The notes beneath the pieces were generated by a model. The model searched no databases and was not told the origin of the DNA. It was given only the letters and a program-made list of their open reading frames with translations. From Tetraselmis striata (taxonomy: Eukaryota > Chlorophyta > Chlorodendrophyceae > Chlorodendrales > Chlorodendraceae), in contig VCJN01000783.1 in NCBI GenBank assembly GCA_006384855.1, positions 54,070 through 118,069 of the forward strand: a stretch of DNA of 64,000 bases, in the 5' to 3' direction. Positions 46,810 to 55,172 of the stretch are shown here, piece after piece (position 1 is the stretch's first letter; each line of letters starts with the position of its first letter). Both the position numbers and the translations under genes were made by a program.

Positions 46810-47140
46810 GTATGATTTGTCCCAGCTTAGACGGAATTTTAGCCCCCGGCCGCACAAACTACTTGTAACCATTACGTTCACCTTGCCCTGATGTTTTGTC
46901 CCAGCTTGGACGGAGTTTCAGCCCCCGACGGCACAAACTACTTGTAGTCATCATCTTCCCTTCGTCACCCTTGTGTTGCGTCCCTGCCAATTGAATAGCG
47001 GGATTTGTTTCCCGTCTTGAAACAAATGCACCAATACCTATCAACCCCACTGCTGACCCTAAGCCCTAATTAAGACCAAGCCATTATGCACCGCGTGCAT
47101 CGGTGCAAAATATATTGCTTAGGTTATTGTTTCCGCCATC
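46810..47140 (+). repeat. Dispersed repeat, copy 2 (related to 25370-25660), with internal duplication
   Basis: A segment beginning TTTGTCCCAGCTT-GACGGA and ending ACAAACTACTTGTA occurs twice in tandem (about 46817 and 46894). It is followed by CCTAAGCCCTAATTAAGACC and GTGCATCGGTGCAAAATATA, as in the copy at 25.4-25.66 kb. Confidence 0.6.
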
Positions 47141-47647
47141 CCTTTGCTGAATTTGCATAGCGCGTCCGTGAATCACCCTCTCACACATGTGCACGCGTGG
47201 CCCGGACTCTGAGCTGTGAGCGCATCACTCATCCATCCCGCCTCGTTCGGGATGCGGGCCGCTTTTCGGCGGGTTTTGTGGTGTAGATCTTTTATTATGC
47301 TTTTCGTGGTGGATTTGTTACTGGCCTTTTCGTAATTCACACTAGTATTCAAAATACATTTTTTCCGGTACGGGCTGTATCGTACTTGAGGGCGACGTAG
47401 TGCGGCACTGAGAAAGTCGTCAGAATAAAGATGATAGAAACTGCGTCGTCGTCCGGGAAAACGACGACTTTATTCGGGCACAAGCTCACTTTCTCTTATT
47501 TCGTTATCACATCGTGATACATCCTTTGAACTGAGGACGACATTTTCTGTGTGGTGAATTCCTTTCTTGGTTAGTCGCTAACACTGGCACTGCTGCTACA
47601 TTTCAAATACACCATATCGCCCCATATTATAAATATATTAGTTTATT

Positions 47648-47826
47648 ATTACGTCAGGGCTTTCACAAATGCGAACTACGAACAGAGCCAACAGCAACTA
47701 TGAAAGGTAGCCAGCAAAAGAGAGACAATTTTAAAATATAGCACCAGCATTAGCGATATATAGGGGGATGCACTGGCTGTTAGTTCTTTTTGTAGTGCGC
47801 ATTTGTGAAAGCGCCCAGATGTAATG
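47648..47826. mobile_element. MITE-like element with about 30-bp terminal inverted repeats
   Basis: The left end TTACGTCAGGGCTTTCACAA (then ATGCGAACTAC) and the reverse complement of the right end, TTACATCTGGGCGCTTTCAC (then AAATGCGCACTAC), match with few changes. The internal part, about 115 bp, is AT-rich with no ORF. The Ty1/copia element is inserted at its right border. A related right end occurs at about 60309-60356. Confidence 0.55.
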
Positions 47827-48308
47827 TGTCGGAGGGGATTGTCGAAGTGATGGCTGAGTGGCACTGTCACTGATGGGGGGAGAGTCGGCGAGAGTCGGCG
47901 TGCACGCGTCGAATCAAGTCGAGTGCCAGTAAGCAAGGTGCGAGCTGGAAAGGCAAAGGGCTGCTATGAGCCGTGAGCGATGGACGATAGGTAGTCGCTG
48001 TCGCCGTGGTGATGGCTGAGTGGCACTGTCACGAGAGAGAAAGGGTGAGTCGGAATATTTCTGGAAAAGTAGTTGACTGAATTACAAGGAGCCGAGGCTG
48101 GCAATTTATACCAGCCGGCTAGGTGTCAATTAGGACGGACACCTCTCCGTCTAAGAAGGCCAACTGGCAAAGATGCCTAGGTGCCATGCTTTGGTGCCGT
48201 ACTGCTGCCATAAGGTCCAAATTAGGCACAGGTACGGCAGCCAGAAAAATGCGGATTTCACAGAGAGAAAAAGCGGATTCAGGGTACCGGGGTACCCTGG
48301 GTCCAACA
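47827..48308 (-). repeat. 3' LTR of the Ty1/copia element (482 bp)
   Basis: Near-identical to 54671-55167 apart from the missing 15-bp CGCCGTCACC-type unit near 47990. A GGTATAAATTG box lies at about 48103-48113 (minus). Confidence 0.95.
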
Positions 48309-48315
48309 CCCCTCC

Positions 48316-49527
48316 TCATCCTGTGGAATCCCGCGGGCGCAAGACTGATGGCGGCAGAGGCGCAACACGGGGCTCCTCGGATGACCCCATCAGGAAAGCG
48401 CGGAAACGAAGAAAGGTAGTCAGCGGCAGCGCCTTAGTGAAGAAATCGGCGAGCTGGTCTGCGGTAGGCGTGTAGTGCATGTCGATGACGCCATCTTGGC
48501 AGAGTTGGGCTGCATACTGAAACTTGAGGTCAATGTGGCGTTGCGCGCTTGTAATCATACCATGTTTCACCTGAACGATGCACGCTTGATTGTCCTCGCA
48601 TACCCGCACTGGGTCAGTGGTGGGGTGGTGGAGCTGGCGCAGAAGAACGCGAATAAACGCCAGACATTTGCATGCCATGCAGAGCGCCACGAACTCCGCC
48701 TCGGCAGTAGACATGGCCACGCTCTTCTGAACTTGCGCGCGGTAGGCGACTGGGGTGCCATGCACCAGGGCAAGATAGCCGGTAGTGGAGCGGCGTTTGG
48801 GCACGAAGGTTGCCCAGTCAGCGTCCACAAAAAAGAGGAAGTCAGGTGCCTCGTTGTCCAGTTGCTTCCGGAAAATGAGGCCATGGTTGGGGGTGCCCTT
48901 GAGGTAGCGCAGCACTGATACGGCGATCTGCCAGTGACGCTCGGTGGGGGACGCCATGTAGGCGCACAGGCGGCCGACCACGAACGCAATGTCCGGGCGT
49001 GATGCCACAGCCAGCCAGATAAGGCTACCAACAAGATTGGGATAGGGAAAGAGTTTGGTGTCGAGGGGCGTGCCTGTAGGGTCATGAAAATCGGTATCCG
49101 GTGTGCAGGGTAGGCGGCGAGGCGCGCATGCCGCCATGTTGAAGGTAGTCAAGATGTCGTTGATGTACTTCTCCTGATGGAGGTGGAGCACGCCTCCCGG
49201 CTTGCGATCAATGGCCATGCCAAGAAGCCAGGTGCATAGGCCGTCAGTAGTTGCATCAAACGTAGAGAAGAGAGAAGTCTGAAAACGCTCCCGGATGTCG
49301 GACGACGGGGAGGCAGCCAGCATGATGTCATCGACGTAGACGCATAGGATGGCCAGCAGCGATTTATCGACTGCGAGCAGCGTCCATACGCCTGGATCGC
49401 ACTCGGAGCTGACGAAGCCGAAGTCACGGAGAAAAGGAGAAAAGCGCAGAAACCATGCCTTGGGTGCCTGCGGCAGGCCATAGAGTGCCTTAACGAGTTT
49501 CCAAGCCTGATCCTTGCGGCCGTAGCC
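48316..49527 (-). CDS. pol: Pol, 3' part: reverse transcriptase C-terminal half and RNase H (frame-shifted from 49490-53497)
   Basis: After the G17 tract the minus-strand frame continues GYGRKDQAWKLVKALYGLPQ, the conserved copia RT region, then YVDDIMLA (49338-49315), the catalytic box. It ends with a full RNase H of copia type: FVDADWA, then STTGYL, AMSTAEAEFVAL, CEDNQACIVQ, RHIDLKF and ADFFTKAL. The TGA stop (48318-48316) is only 7 nt from the 3' LTR. Copia elements encode this in one frame with integrase. Here the frame is offset by one base at the homopolymer, so the region needs one C fewer (or two more) on the coding strand to be continuous. This could be a sequencing-length error, a real mutation or a slippage site. 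Confidence 0.88.
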   Translation of the reverse strand, partial: GYGRKDQAWKLVKALYGLPQAPKAWFLRFSPFLRDFGFVSSECDPGVWTLLAVDKSLLAILCVYVDDIMLAASPSSDIRERFQTSLFSTFDATTDGLCTWLLGMAIDRKPGGVLHLHQEKYINDILTTFNMAACAPRRLPCTPDTDFHDPTGTPLDTKLFPYPNLVGSLIWLAVASRPDIAFVVGRLCAYMASPTERHWQIAVSVLRYLKGTPNHGLIFRKQLDNEAPDFLFFVDADWATFVPKRRSTTGYLALVHGTPVAYRAQVQKSVAMSTAEAEFVALCMACKCLAFIRVLLRQLHHPTTDPVRVCEDNQACIVQVKHGMITSAQRHIDLKFQYAAQLCQDGVIDMHYTPTADQLADFFTKALPLTTFLRFRAFLMGSSEEPRVAPLPPSVLRPRDSTG

Positions 49528-52500
49528 GGGGGGGGGGGGGGGGGAAGACGTAGACATCTTCATCGAGGTTAGCGTTGAGGAAAGCACAGGTGACGTCGAA
49601 CTGGTACATCTCCCAGTCAAGTTGAACTGCGAGAGCAATAGTGGTGCGCAAGGCGATGAAGCTGACGACTGGGGCATAGGTCTTAGTGTCATCATAGTTC
49701 TCGCCGGCAGTAAGTTGATCGCCGCGGACAACCACTCTGGCCTTGCGCTTGATGAGGTTGCCATCCTTGTCTTGTTTCTCCGCAAAGGCCCACGCCGTCT
49801 GTATGATGATTGTTGATGGGTTGTCACGGCGAAGGTCAGGAATGCTGATCCAAACAAAAGTCTCCATCTTGGTGATAGAGGCGATCTCTCGGTCCATGGA
49901 CTGTTTCCAGTCATCGGGGTGATTGCTGGAGATGGCCTCCTTGTAGTTGCGCGGCGCCTTGGACACGCGGACAGTGGGTGCTGGCAGGGCGAGGGCGGCC
50001 ATCTGCGCCGGGTAGGAGCGCACAACCTCCGCGATGGCGGATGCTACCAGCTTGGGGTGGTAGTCGCTAAGGTCGACATAAGGAGAAGATATGTGCGCTG
50101 ATCCACTGGAGTGAGGAGTTGGCAGTGCTGTGGCGTCCCCCTCCTGATGACGCGGAAGATACGTCCCTTCTGGCTGCGGAGGTGGGGCCCCCTCCTGCGC
50201 GGAGGCAAGCGCCGCTGACGGCGGCATGGGTGGCGGCATGGGAGGTGGCGCGTGGGGCCCCTCCTGCTGGTCCAAGGGTTGCGGCTCATCCATCATGTGG
50301 TCATCGTCGGGGAGCTGGAAGACTGGCATAGAGAGTGCCGGTGTGCTGGAGAAGGGTTGTGTCACCTCATCAAAGATGACATCGCGTGTAACCGTTTCGC
50401 GCCTGGTAGCCGGGTTGTATATGCGGTAGCCGGCGGAGTCCTCATGGTGGCCAACGTAGATGCCCGGCCAGGATTTAGGTGTCATTTTTCCCTTGGCTGC
50501 CCGCATAGTCACATGTATGTTGACCCAGGCCACACAGCCGAAAACATGCAGGTTGGCGAGGTCGGGCTTGCGACCGGTCATCAGCGTGTAAGGTATGGCG
50601 TTGACGGACGAGCTCCACTGGCGGTTGCAGAGATAGACGGCGTGAAGATACGCCCAGTCCCAGAAGGTGCGGTCGAGGCCGGCGTGGAGAAGCATGGCTT
50701 GGGCACACTCACCGATAGTGCGGAAAGAGCGCTCCGCCAGGCCTGCCTGATGATGAGAGTGGGATGCGGTAAACTCCAGCGCGATGTTGAGGTCTGCACA
50801 TGCTTGACGAAACGGAGAGCCGGTATAAACCGCGCTGCGATCGGCACGTATGCGTTGAACGGTGTGACCCATGCCGAGAACCGCCGCATGAAGTTGATGG
50901 ACGGCGCGGACGGCCTCGTCCTTGGTGCGCATGGTGATCGCTACCTTTACTCCAGTGTAGGAATCCACCGCGCCGAAAACATGCTGCGCGCCAGTGACCG
51001 ACGGACAAGGTCCCTTCCAGTCGTCGATGACCACGAGCATGTATGGTGCCTCCGCGCGTGGGGAGGGCTGACGGTTGACTGACTGCTGGTGGGATTTGGC
51101 CTGAATGCACGCCGGGCATATGGCCTCCGGGGCAGATCCGAGTTTCGGGATGCCGATGGCATGTTGTTGGGTGAGCTCCATGTGGCGCGCGCAGCGATGA
51201 CCAAGTCGAAGATGCCACAGGGAGTAGGAGGCCGTTGGAGATGGCAGTGCCATGACCCCATGAGACGGATCGCGGATGGGAAGGAGCTTGATGCCGTACA
51301 TGCCTGTGGTGCCGGGGTAGGGCTGAAGGTGGATGACTGCACCATCTGGGGTGATCATGCTGTTGAGGAGGCGGCTGAAGTAGAAAGAGTAGCCCTGCTT
51401 GCTGAGTTGATGGGTGCTGAGGAGGCGGCTGATGTTGGTGAGACCGACACTGGAGGTGATGTCAGGAGTATGGTAACAGTCTCGTGCCACAATGGTATGT
51501 GGCCTGCCTGTGATGTCTAGTGTTGGCGCCAGCGTGGTGCCGATGCCGACTGCCGGTTGCCCGAAACCGCCCACCAGGAATTGCTCCGCCGCAGGAATGT
51601 CCATGTAGTAGATGTAGTCGGTGCGGTGGGCATTGACGTGAGAGGATGCTCCCGAGTCGATGAGTACCCATGCTTCGCCATCGCTGGTGATGAGGGTGCC
51701 GTATGACGTGTGGCAGACAGTGATGACGGCTGGGGAAGGGGCGGCGCCCGAGACAGCCTTGATGTAGTTGCGCATGACGTTGAGATCGATGACCCCGCCG
51801 AGAAGTTTGCGCAGTGTCGCCTCAGAAAGGTGAGATGTGGGCAGATCATCCAAGGTGAAGCCCCTGGCGCGAGCGCGTAGAGCTGCAGGGGGCTCGCACC
51901 ATCTGCCGTTGTCTGCCCATGACCAGGGGCCATCATGTTCGTAGACCATGCCGGTGCCCGGCTGACCGTTGGTGTGCATGCGAAAAGCGTATGAGCCGGG
52001 GCGGGCGACGAACTTCGGAAAGTAGTCAGTTGTCACCACTGGAGTAAAGTGGGGGAATTCGGATATACAGAGGTCCCACGCGCAGGGGCCGGGGTCGGTG
52101 AGCTCGATGGCGTTGATGTTGTTGATGTCGTCCTGAACGTCGGTTTGCGAAGCGATATTGGTCCACAGGAGGGTGTCGCGGTGAGCCGCCGAGCCGCAGG
52201 CGGTCGCACGCATGATGTTGCCGGTGCCAAGTGAGGAGAGTATCTCAGGGAAGTCCAGCGCGCCTGGAACATTCTCCACAATGTAGCGCACCGGTGTGGG
52301 CTGTGTAGTCAGGTAGAAACGGATGAAACTGATGACGGAAGCAAAGGCCCGAGAGCGATGGTCCTGCCAGCCAAGGCGTGAGCCAGCGCGCGACCATGGT
52401 TGACACGGTGGGCCTGACACGATGAGGGTGACCGGACGCAGGGTCTCCAGCTCCGCGATAGTGATGTTGTTGACGTCCATGGGGGTCCTGGCATGACAGT

Positions 52501-53497
52501 CCTGAAATGCTGAAGGGGGCAGACGGTCCGGGTACTTGTTGCTGATGACATGTAGGCGATGCATCCACATAGTACGAGCCTCGGGCGACGGGTCGGCGCC
52601 GGTGATCTTGTGGATGGTGAAGCCGTATTCTACCAGAGCCTCTACTTCAGATGCCGATGGGCCATGGCATGGCGAAAAGAGATGGTCGATGACCAGAGAG
52701 GTTGGCAGCGGGAGGATTGGCGCAGCGGTGAGGAGCGGTAGTGTTGGTGGCGGGTCGCCACGCATGGCGCCTTGCTCCGTATGAAGAATGTGGGATGCCA
52801 ACGCCGCCGAGGCGGGGAATGTGGGTGAAGTGAGGCATAGGGGTTGGGCTGGGGTGGGGACGGGGTGGGGACGTTGCCAGTTGATGTCGAATAGGTGGAT
52901 GGGGGGATCGAGGGAGTAGGGATGGGAGTAAACGTTCCAGCGGGGGGGGGTGTCGGGGGCATCGAAGATTGGGAAGGCGTCGGGGTGAGGGCGGGAGCGG
53001 TGAACATGCCATGAGTGTGAGAACGGGGACTCGAAGTCGGCATAAGAGTCGGAGTAGGGGACGTGCCATGGGTCATGTAAGTCATCCTCCGCGCTGTCCT
53101 CGCCCTCCCCCTCCTGTGCTCCGGTGTCCGCCCCTCTTGGGGCGGTAGTGTTGCAGGTGAGCATGATAGGCAGGCTGCTGTGGTGTTGTGCTGATGGGGA
53201 CACTCCCACGAACGGGTAGGCCTCCTGGTGTCCCGTCGGCCGCTGGGTGAAGGTGTCGCTGGCCTGCTGATGACCCGGGTGCTGATGTCCAGCCGGGGAG
53301 ACGAAGCCGACCGGCTGCTGACGACGCTGCATGCCGTCGTTGCCGCCCTGGTTTGTCCAATGCTGCTGCCGCTGGGGCCTGTCCTGATTGTTGCGGTTGT
53401 CGTTGTAGAAAGGCTGGCCTGGCGGCGCCCGATGGCGGTAGTTGTCGCGCGGGTGGTGGCCATAGTTGGTGTTGACGCGACGCTCCGCAGGCGCGCG
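49490..53497 (-). CDS. pol: Pol, 5' part: DNA methyltransferase - protease - integrase - RT N-terminus
   Basis: This minus-strand frame follows directly after the gag TAG; numbering here starts at the first Met (53332, 1280 residues). Residues about 213-530 form a C5-MTase: a motif I-like segment (LFSPCHGPSASEVEALVEYG), motif IV with the catalytic Cys310 (VSGPPCQPWSRAG, 52414-52382), motif VI ENVP (353-356), motif VIII-like HRDTLLWTN (384-392) and a motif X-like end (LRKLLGGVIDLNVMRNYI). Next come a retropepsin box DSGASSHV (559-566), an HHCC zinc region (LWHLRLGH ... CPACIQAKSH, 705-747), and an integrase core with D770/D771, D831 (IRADRSAVYTG) and E867 (HHQAGLAERSFR). The RT start is NYKEAISSNHPDDWKQSMDR. 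The MTase looks DNMT3-like in its order of motifs. A Pro-rich linker precedes RT. All catalytic residues seem intact. Confidence 0.92.
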   Translation of the reverse strand, partial: RAPAERRVNTNYGHHPRDNYRHRAPPGQPFYNDNRNNQDRPQRQQHWTNQGGNDGMQRRQQPVGFVSPAGHQHPGHQQASDTFTQRPTGHQEAYPFVGVSPSAQHHSSLPIMLTCNTTAPRGADTGAQEGEGEDSAEDDLHDPWHVPYSDSYADFESPFSHSWHVHRSRPHPDAFPIFDAPDTPPRWNVYSHPYSLDPPIHLFDINWQRPHPVPTPAQPLCLTSPTFPASAALASHILHTEQGAMRGDPPPTLPLLTAAPILPLPTSLVIDHLFSPCHGPSASEVEALVEYGFTIHKITGADPSPEARTMWMHRLHVISNKYPDRLPPSAFQDCHARTPMDVNNITIAELETLRPVTLIVSGPPCQPWSRAGSRLGWQDHRSRAFASVISFIRFYLTTQPTPVRYIVENVPGALDFPEILSSLGTGNIMRATACGSAAHRDTLLWTNIASQTDVQDDINNINAIELTDPGPCAWDLCISEFPHFTPVVTTDYFPKFVARPGSYAFRMHTNGQPGTGMVYEHDGPWSWADNGRWCEPPAALRARARGFTLDDLPTSHLSEATLRKLLGGVIDLNVMRNYIKAVSGAAPSPAVITVCHTSYGTLITSDGEAWVLIDSGASSHVNAHRTDYIYYMDIPAAEQFLVGGFGQPAVGIGTTLAPTLDITGRPHTIVARDCYHTPDITSSVGLTNISRLLSTHQLSKQGYSFYFSRLLNSMITPDGAVIHLQPYPGTTGMYGIKLLPIRDPSHGVMALPSPTASYSLWHLRLGHRCARHMELTQQHAIGIPKLGSAPEAICPACIQAKSHQQSVNRQPSPRAEAPYMLVVIDDWKGPCPSVTGAQHVFGAVDSYTGVKVAITMRTKDEAVRAVHQLHAAVLGMGHTVQRIRADRSAVYTGSPFRQACADLNIALEFTASHSHHQAGLAERSFRTIGECAQAMLLHAGLDRTFWDWAYLHAVYLCNRQWSSSVNAIPYTLMTGRKPDLANLHVFGCVAWVNIHVTMRAAKGKMTPKSWPGIYVGHHEDSAGYRIYNPATRRETVTRDVIFDEVTQPFSSTPALSMPVFQLPDDDHMMDEPQPLDQQEGPHAPPPMPPPMPPSAALASAQEGAPPPQPEGTYLPRHQEGDATALPTPHSSGSAHISSPYVDLSDYHPKLVASAIAEVVRSYPAQMAALALPAPTVRVSKAPRNYKEAISSNHPDDWKQSMDREIASITKMETFVWISIPDLRRDNPSTIIIQTAWAFAEKQDKDGNLIKRKARVVVRGDQLTAGENYDDTKTYAPVVSFIALRTTIALAVQLDWEMYQFDVTCAFLNANLDEDVYVFPPPPPRLRPQGSGLETR
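49528..49544. repeat. G17 homopolymer inside pol, site of the frame change
   Basis: On the coding strand this is a run of C encoding Pro codons after DEDVYVF. The upstream frame runs on for only about 18 codons past it to a stop at 49490, while the conserved RT continues in another frame. Confidence 0.9.
51743..52696 (-). other. Cytosine-5 DNA methyltransferase domain inside Pol
   Basis: About 318 residues in frame with gag-pol and with no stop. C5-MTases methylate cytosine using S-adenosylmethionine; the PCQ cysteine attacks C6 and the Glu of ENV protonates N3. Both are present (Cys310; Glu353). The sequence between motif VIII and X (about 393-505) is Trp-, His- and Pro-rich (EHDGPWSWADNGRWCEPPAA) and is the likely target-recognition region. 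No PWWP, ADD, BAH or chromodomain is visible. The position between gag and protease is unusual for copia. Confidence 0.85.
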
Positions 53498-54481
53498 CTA
53501 ATGGCGGTCATAGCGAGGGTTGGTCATGGTGCTGGTCGGCGCGGTGTCATCCAGGATACGCAGGCCATTGGCATGGCGCCTGGCCACACACTGCTGCTGG
53601 GTATGGCCCGGACGGTCACACCGTCTGCAGACAACGCTGGGCCCGGTGGTGTGCTGCGGGTCCCTGGGGCTGTAGGAATTGATGAGGTTTGGCGGGCACG
53701 CGCGGACGCGCTGCTGACGCTGACGCTTGCGCGCCTCCATGTTCTGTCCGGCGCTGATGATGGTCGCCAGCTTCTCGTTGACAGTGGCCGCCGAGGTGGT
53801 GGTGTCGACGATATGATCGTAGTCTGGGTGAAGGCCTGGGATGAGGTAGTTGGCAGCCACGTACTCGAAGGTCCACTGGCCATGTGCCTTGTTCAGCAGA
53901 TTCCAGAGGTTCTGGTAGCGACGAACATACACCTGAACCGGCTCATTCGGGAGCTGGCCCGCTGTGATCTCCTCCTCCAAGCGCTTACGCTCCTCCATGG
54001 CTGAGCCCTGGAGCTCAGTAAGAAGAGCCTTCCATGCGGTGTATCCACACTTCCTGGAATCCATGCTGATGCTGTTGACGATGGCCAGTGCCATGGGATA
54101 ATGGGCTGTTGCGTGGCGTAGGGCGGCCAGAAGGATCATTTGCTCATGACGGGTGCCTTTGCCCTTGGTGGTGTCCAAGTAGCCAGCGCTGCCGAGAGCG
54201 ATCTTGATGGCTTGAGCGTTGTCTCGTGTAGAGATGGCGTTGTCCCAGACGGGGACGTTCTTGAGGTCGAGTGTCGGCTTCACCGCAGCTGGCTTGATAT
54301 GCTGGACGACCTCGGAGTCATCGTCTGACGCCCCGTCCATGCTGAAGGCGTCGTCAGAACTGGTATCATCACGGAAGTCAGGAGGTGGTGGGGCGTGGCC
54401 AGGGTCGGTCTTGATCGCACTCTGCCGAGCCAGATTGGCCAGGAGGGTGTTCATCATGCCGGTGTTGATGCTGGTAGACAT
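53498..54481 (-). CDS. gag: Gag with CCHC zinc knuckle, ending at an in-frame TAG before pol
   Basis: It starts at ATG 54481 (MSTSINTGMMNTLLANLARQ), 190 nt inside the 5' LTR, and has 327 residues. The middle is the helical copia gag core (AIVNSISMDSRKCGYTAWKA ... EPVQVYVRRYQNLWNLLNKA). A nucleic-acid-binding zinc knuckle follows near the end (CRRCDRPGHTQQQC, spacing C-x2-C-x4-H-x4-C). Gag forms the particle that houses reverse transcription. The stop TAG (53500-53498) is followed in the same frame by an open stretch leading into pol, with no frame change. The frame is open upstream of ATG 54481 to about 54631, but that part is non-gag-like. Confidence 0.88.
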   Translation of the reverse strand: MSTSINTGMMNTLLANLARQSAIKTDPGHAPPPPDFRDDTSSDDAFSMDGASDDDSEVVQHIKPAAVKPTLDLKNVPVWDNAISTRDNAQAIKIALGSAGYLDTTKGKGTRHEQMILLAALRHATAHYPMALAIVNSISMDSRKCGYTAWKALLTELQGSAMEERKRLEEEITAGQLPNEPVQVYVRRYQNLWNLLNKAHGQWTFEYVAANYLIPGLHPDYDHIVDTTTSAATVNEKLATIISAGQNMEARKRQRQQRVRACPPNLINSYSPRDPQHTTGPSVVCRRCDRPGHTQQQCVARRHANGLRILDDTAPTSTMTNPRYDRH

Positions 54482-54670
54482 TGCGAAGGGATGGCGCACT
54501 TGTGCTTGAGGATGTATAACTGTAGGGGTGGGCGGGTGGGAAGAAAACTCGTCGCACGGCGCCGTCGACCGTCGAAAGTTGTCGAGGGTCGAGATACACG
54601 CAGGTTGAAGCCTCTGGCAGGCGTCGAGCACGGGGCAAGACGTCGAACCAAAGGAGAGGGCCCAAAAACC

Positions 54671-55167
54671 TGTCGGAGGGGATTGTCGAAGTGATGGCTG
54701 AGTGGCACTGTCACTGATGGGGGGAGAGTCGGCGAGAGTCGGCGTGCACGCGTCGAATCAAGTCGAGTGCCAGCAAGCAAGGTGCGAGCTGGAAAGGCAA
54801 AGGGCTGCTATGAGCCGTGAGCGATGGACGATAGGTAGTCACCGTCGCCGTCACCACTGTCGCCGTGGTGATGGCTGAGTGGCACTGTCACGAGAGAGAA
54901 AGGGTGAGTCGGAATATTTCTGGAAAAGTAGTTGACTGAATTACAAGGAGCCGAGGCTGGCAATTTATACCAGCCGGCTAGGTGTCAATTAGGACGGACA
55001 CCTCTCCGTCTAAGAAGGCCAACTGGCAAAGATGCCTAGGTGCCATGCTTTGGTGCCGTACTGCTGCCATAAGGTCCAAATTAGGCACAGGTACGGCAGC
55101 CAGAAAAATGCGGATTTCACAGAGAGAAAAAGCGGATTCAGGGTACCGGGGTACCCTGGGTCCAACA
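54671..55167 (-). repeat. 5' LTR of the Ty1/copia element (497 bp), promoter
   Basis: A TATAAATTG box on the minus strand lies at about 54961-54969 and should set the transcript start inside the LTR. The phrase GGCTGAGTGGCACTGTCAC occurs twice within the LTR. Confidence 0.93.
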
Positions 55168-55172
55168 TAATG

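Larger units (their letters stand above)
47827..55167 (-). mobile_element. Full-length Ty1/copia LTR retrotransposon carrying a cytosine-5 DNA methyltransferase domain
   Basis: The element is 7341 bp, transcribed on the minus strand. LTRs at 54671-55167 (5') and 47827-48308 (3') begin TG and end CA. They differ by a net 15-bp indel and about one to three substitutions, so the insertion is young. The target duplication TAATG is present at 47822-47826 and 55168-55172. The internal order is gag (zinc knuckle), TAG, methyltransferase, protease, integrase, RT and RNase H, the protease-integrase-RT order of copia elements. A 7-nt polypurine stretch (GGAGGGG) abuts the 3' LTR. No classical initiator-tRNA primer site was seen next to the 5' LTR. 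It lies between the two arms of the UBE2H inverted duplication. Confidence 0.93.

Noticed and set aside
48309..48315. Classical copia primer-binding site and long polypurine tract
   Set aside because: Only a 7-nt purine run adjoins the 3' LTR, and no initiator-tRNA complement follows the 5' LTR, so a primer-binding site is not annotated.
51743..52696. Host DNA methyltransferase gene interrupted by a retrotransposon
   Set aside because: The domain is in the same uninterrupted frame as protease and integrase, on the element's own strand and inside its LTRs, so it belongs to the element.
52642..54004. ORFs of 250-290 codons overlapping gag/pol in other frames
   Set aside because: They are shadows caused by high GC content; the gag and pol frames carry the zinc knuckle and catalytic motifs.
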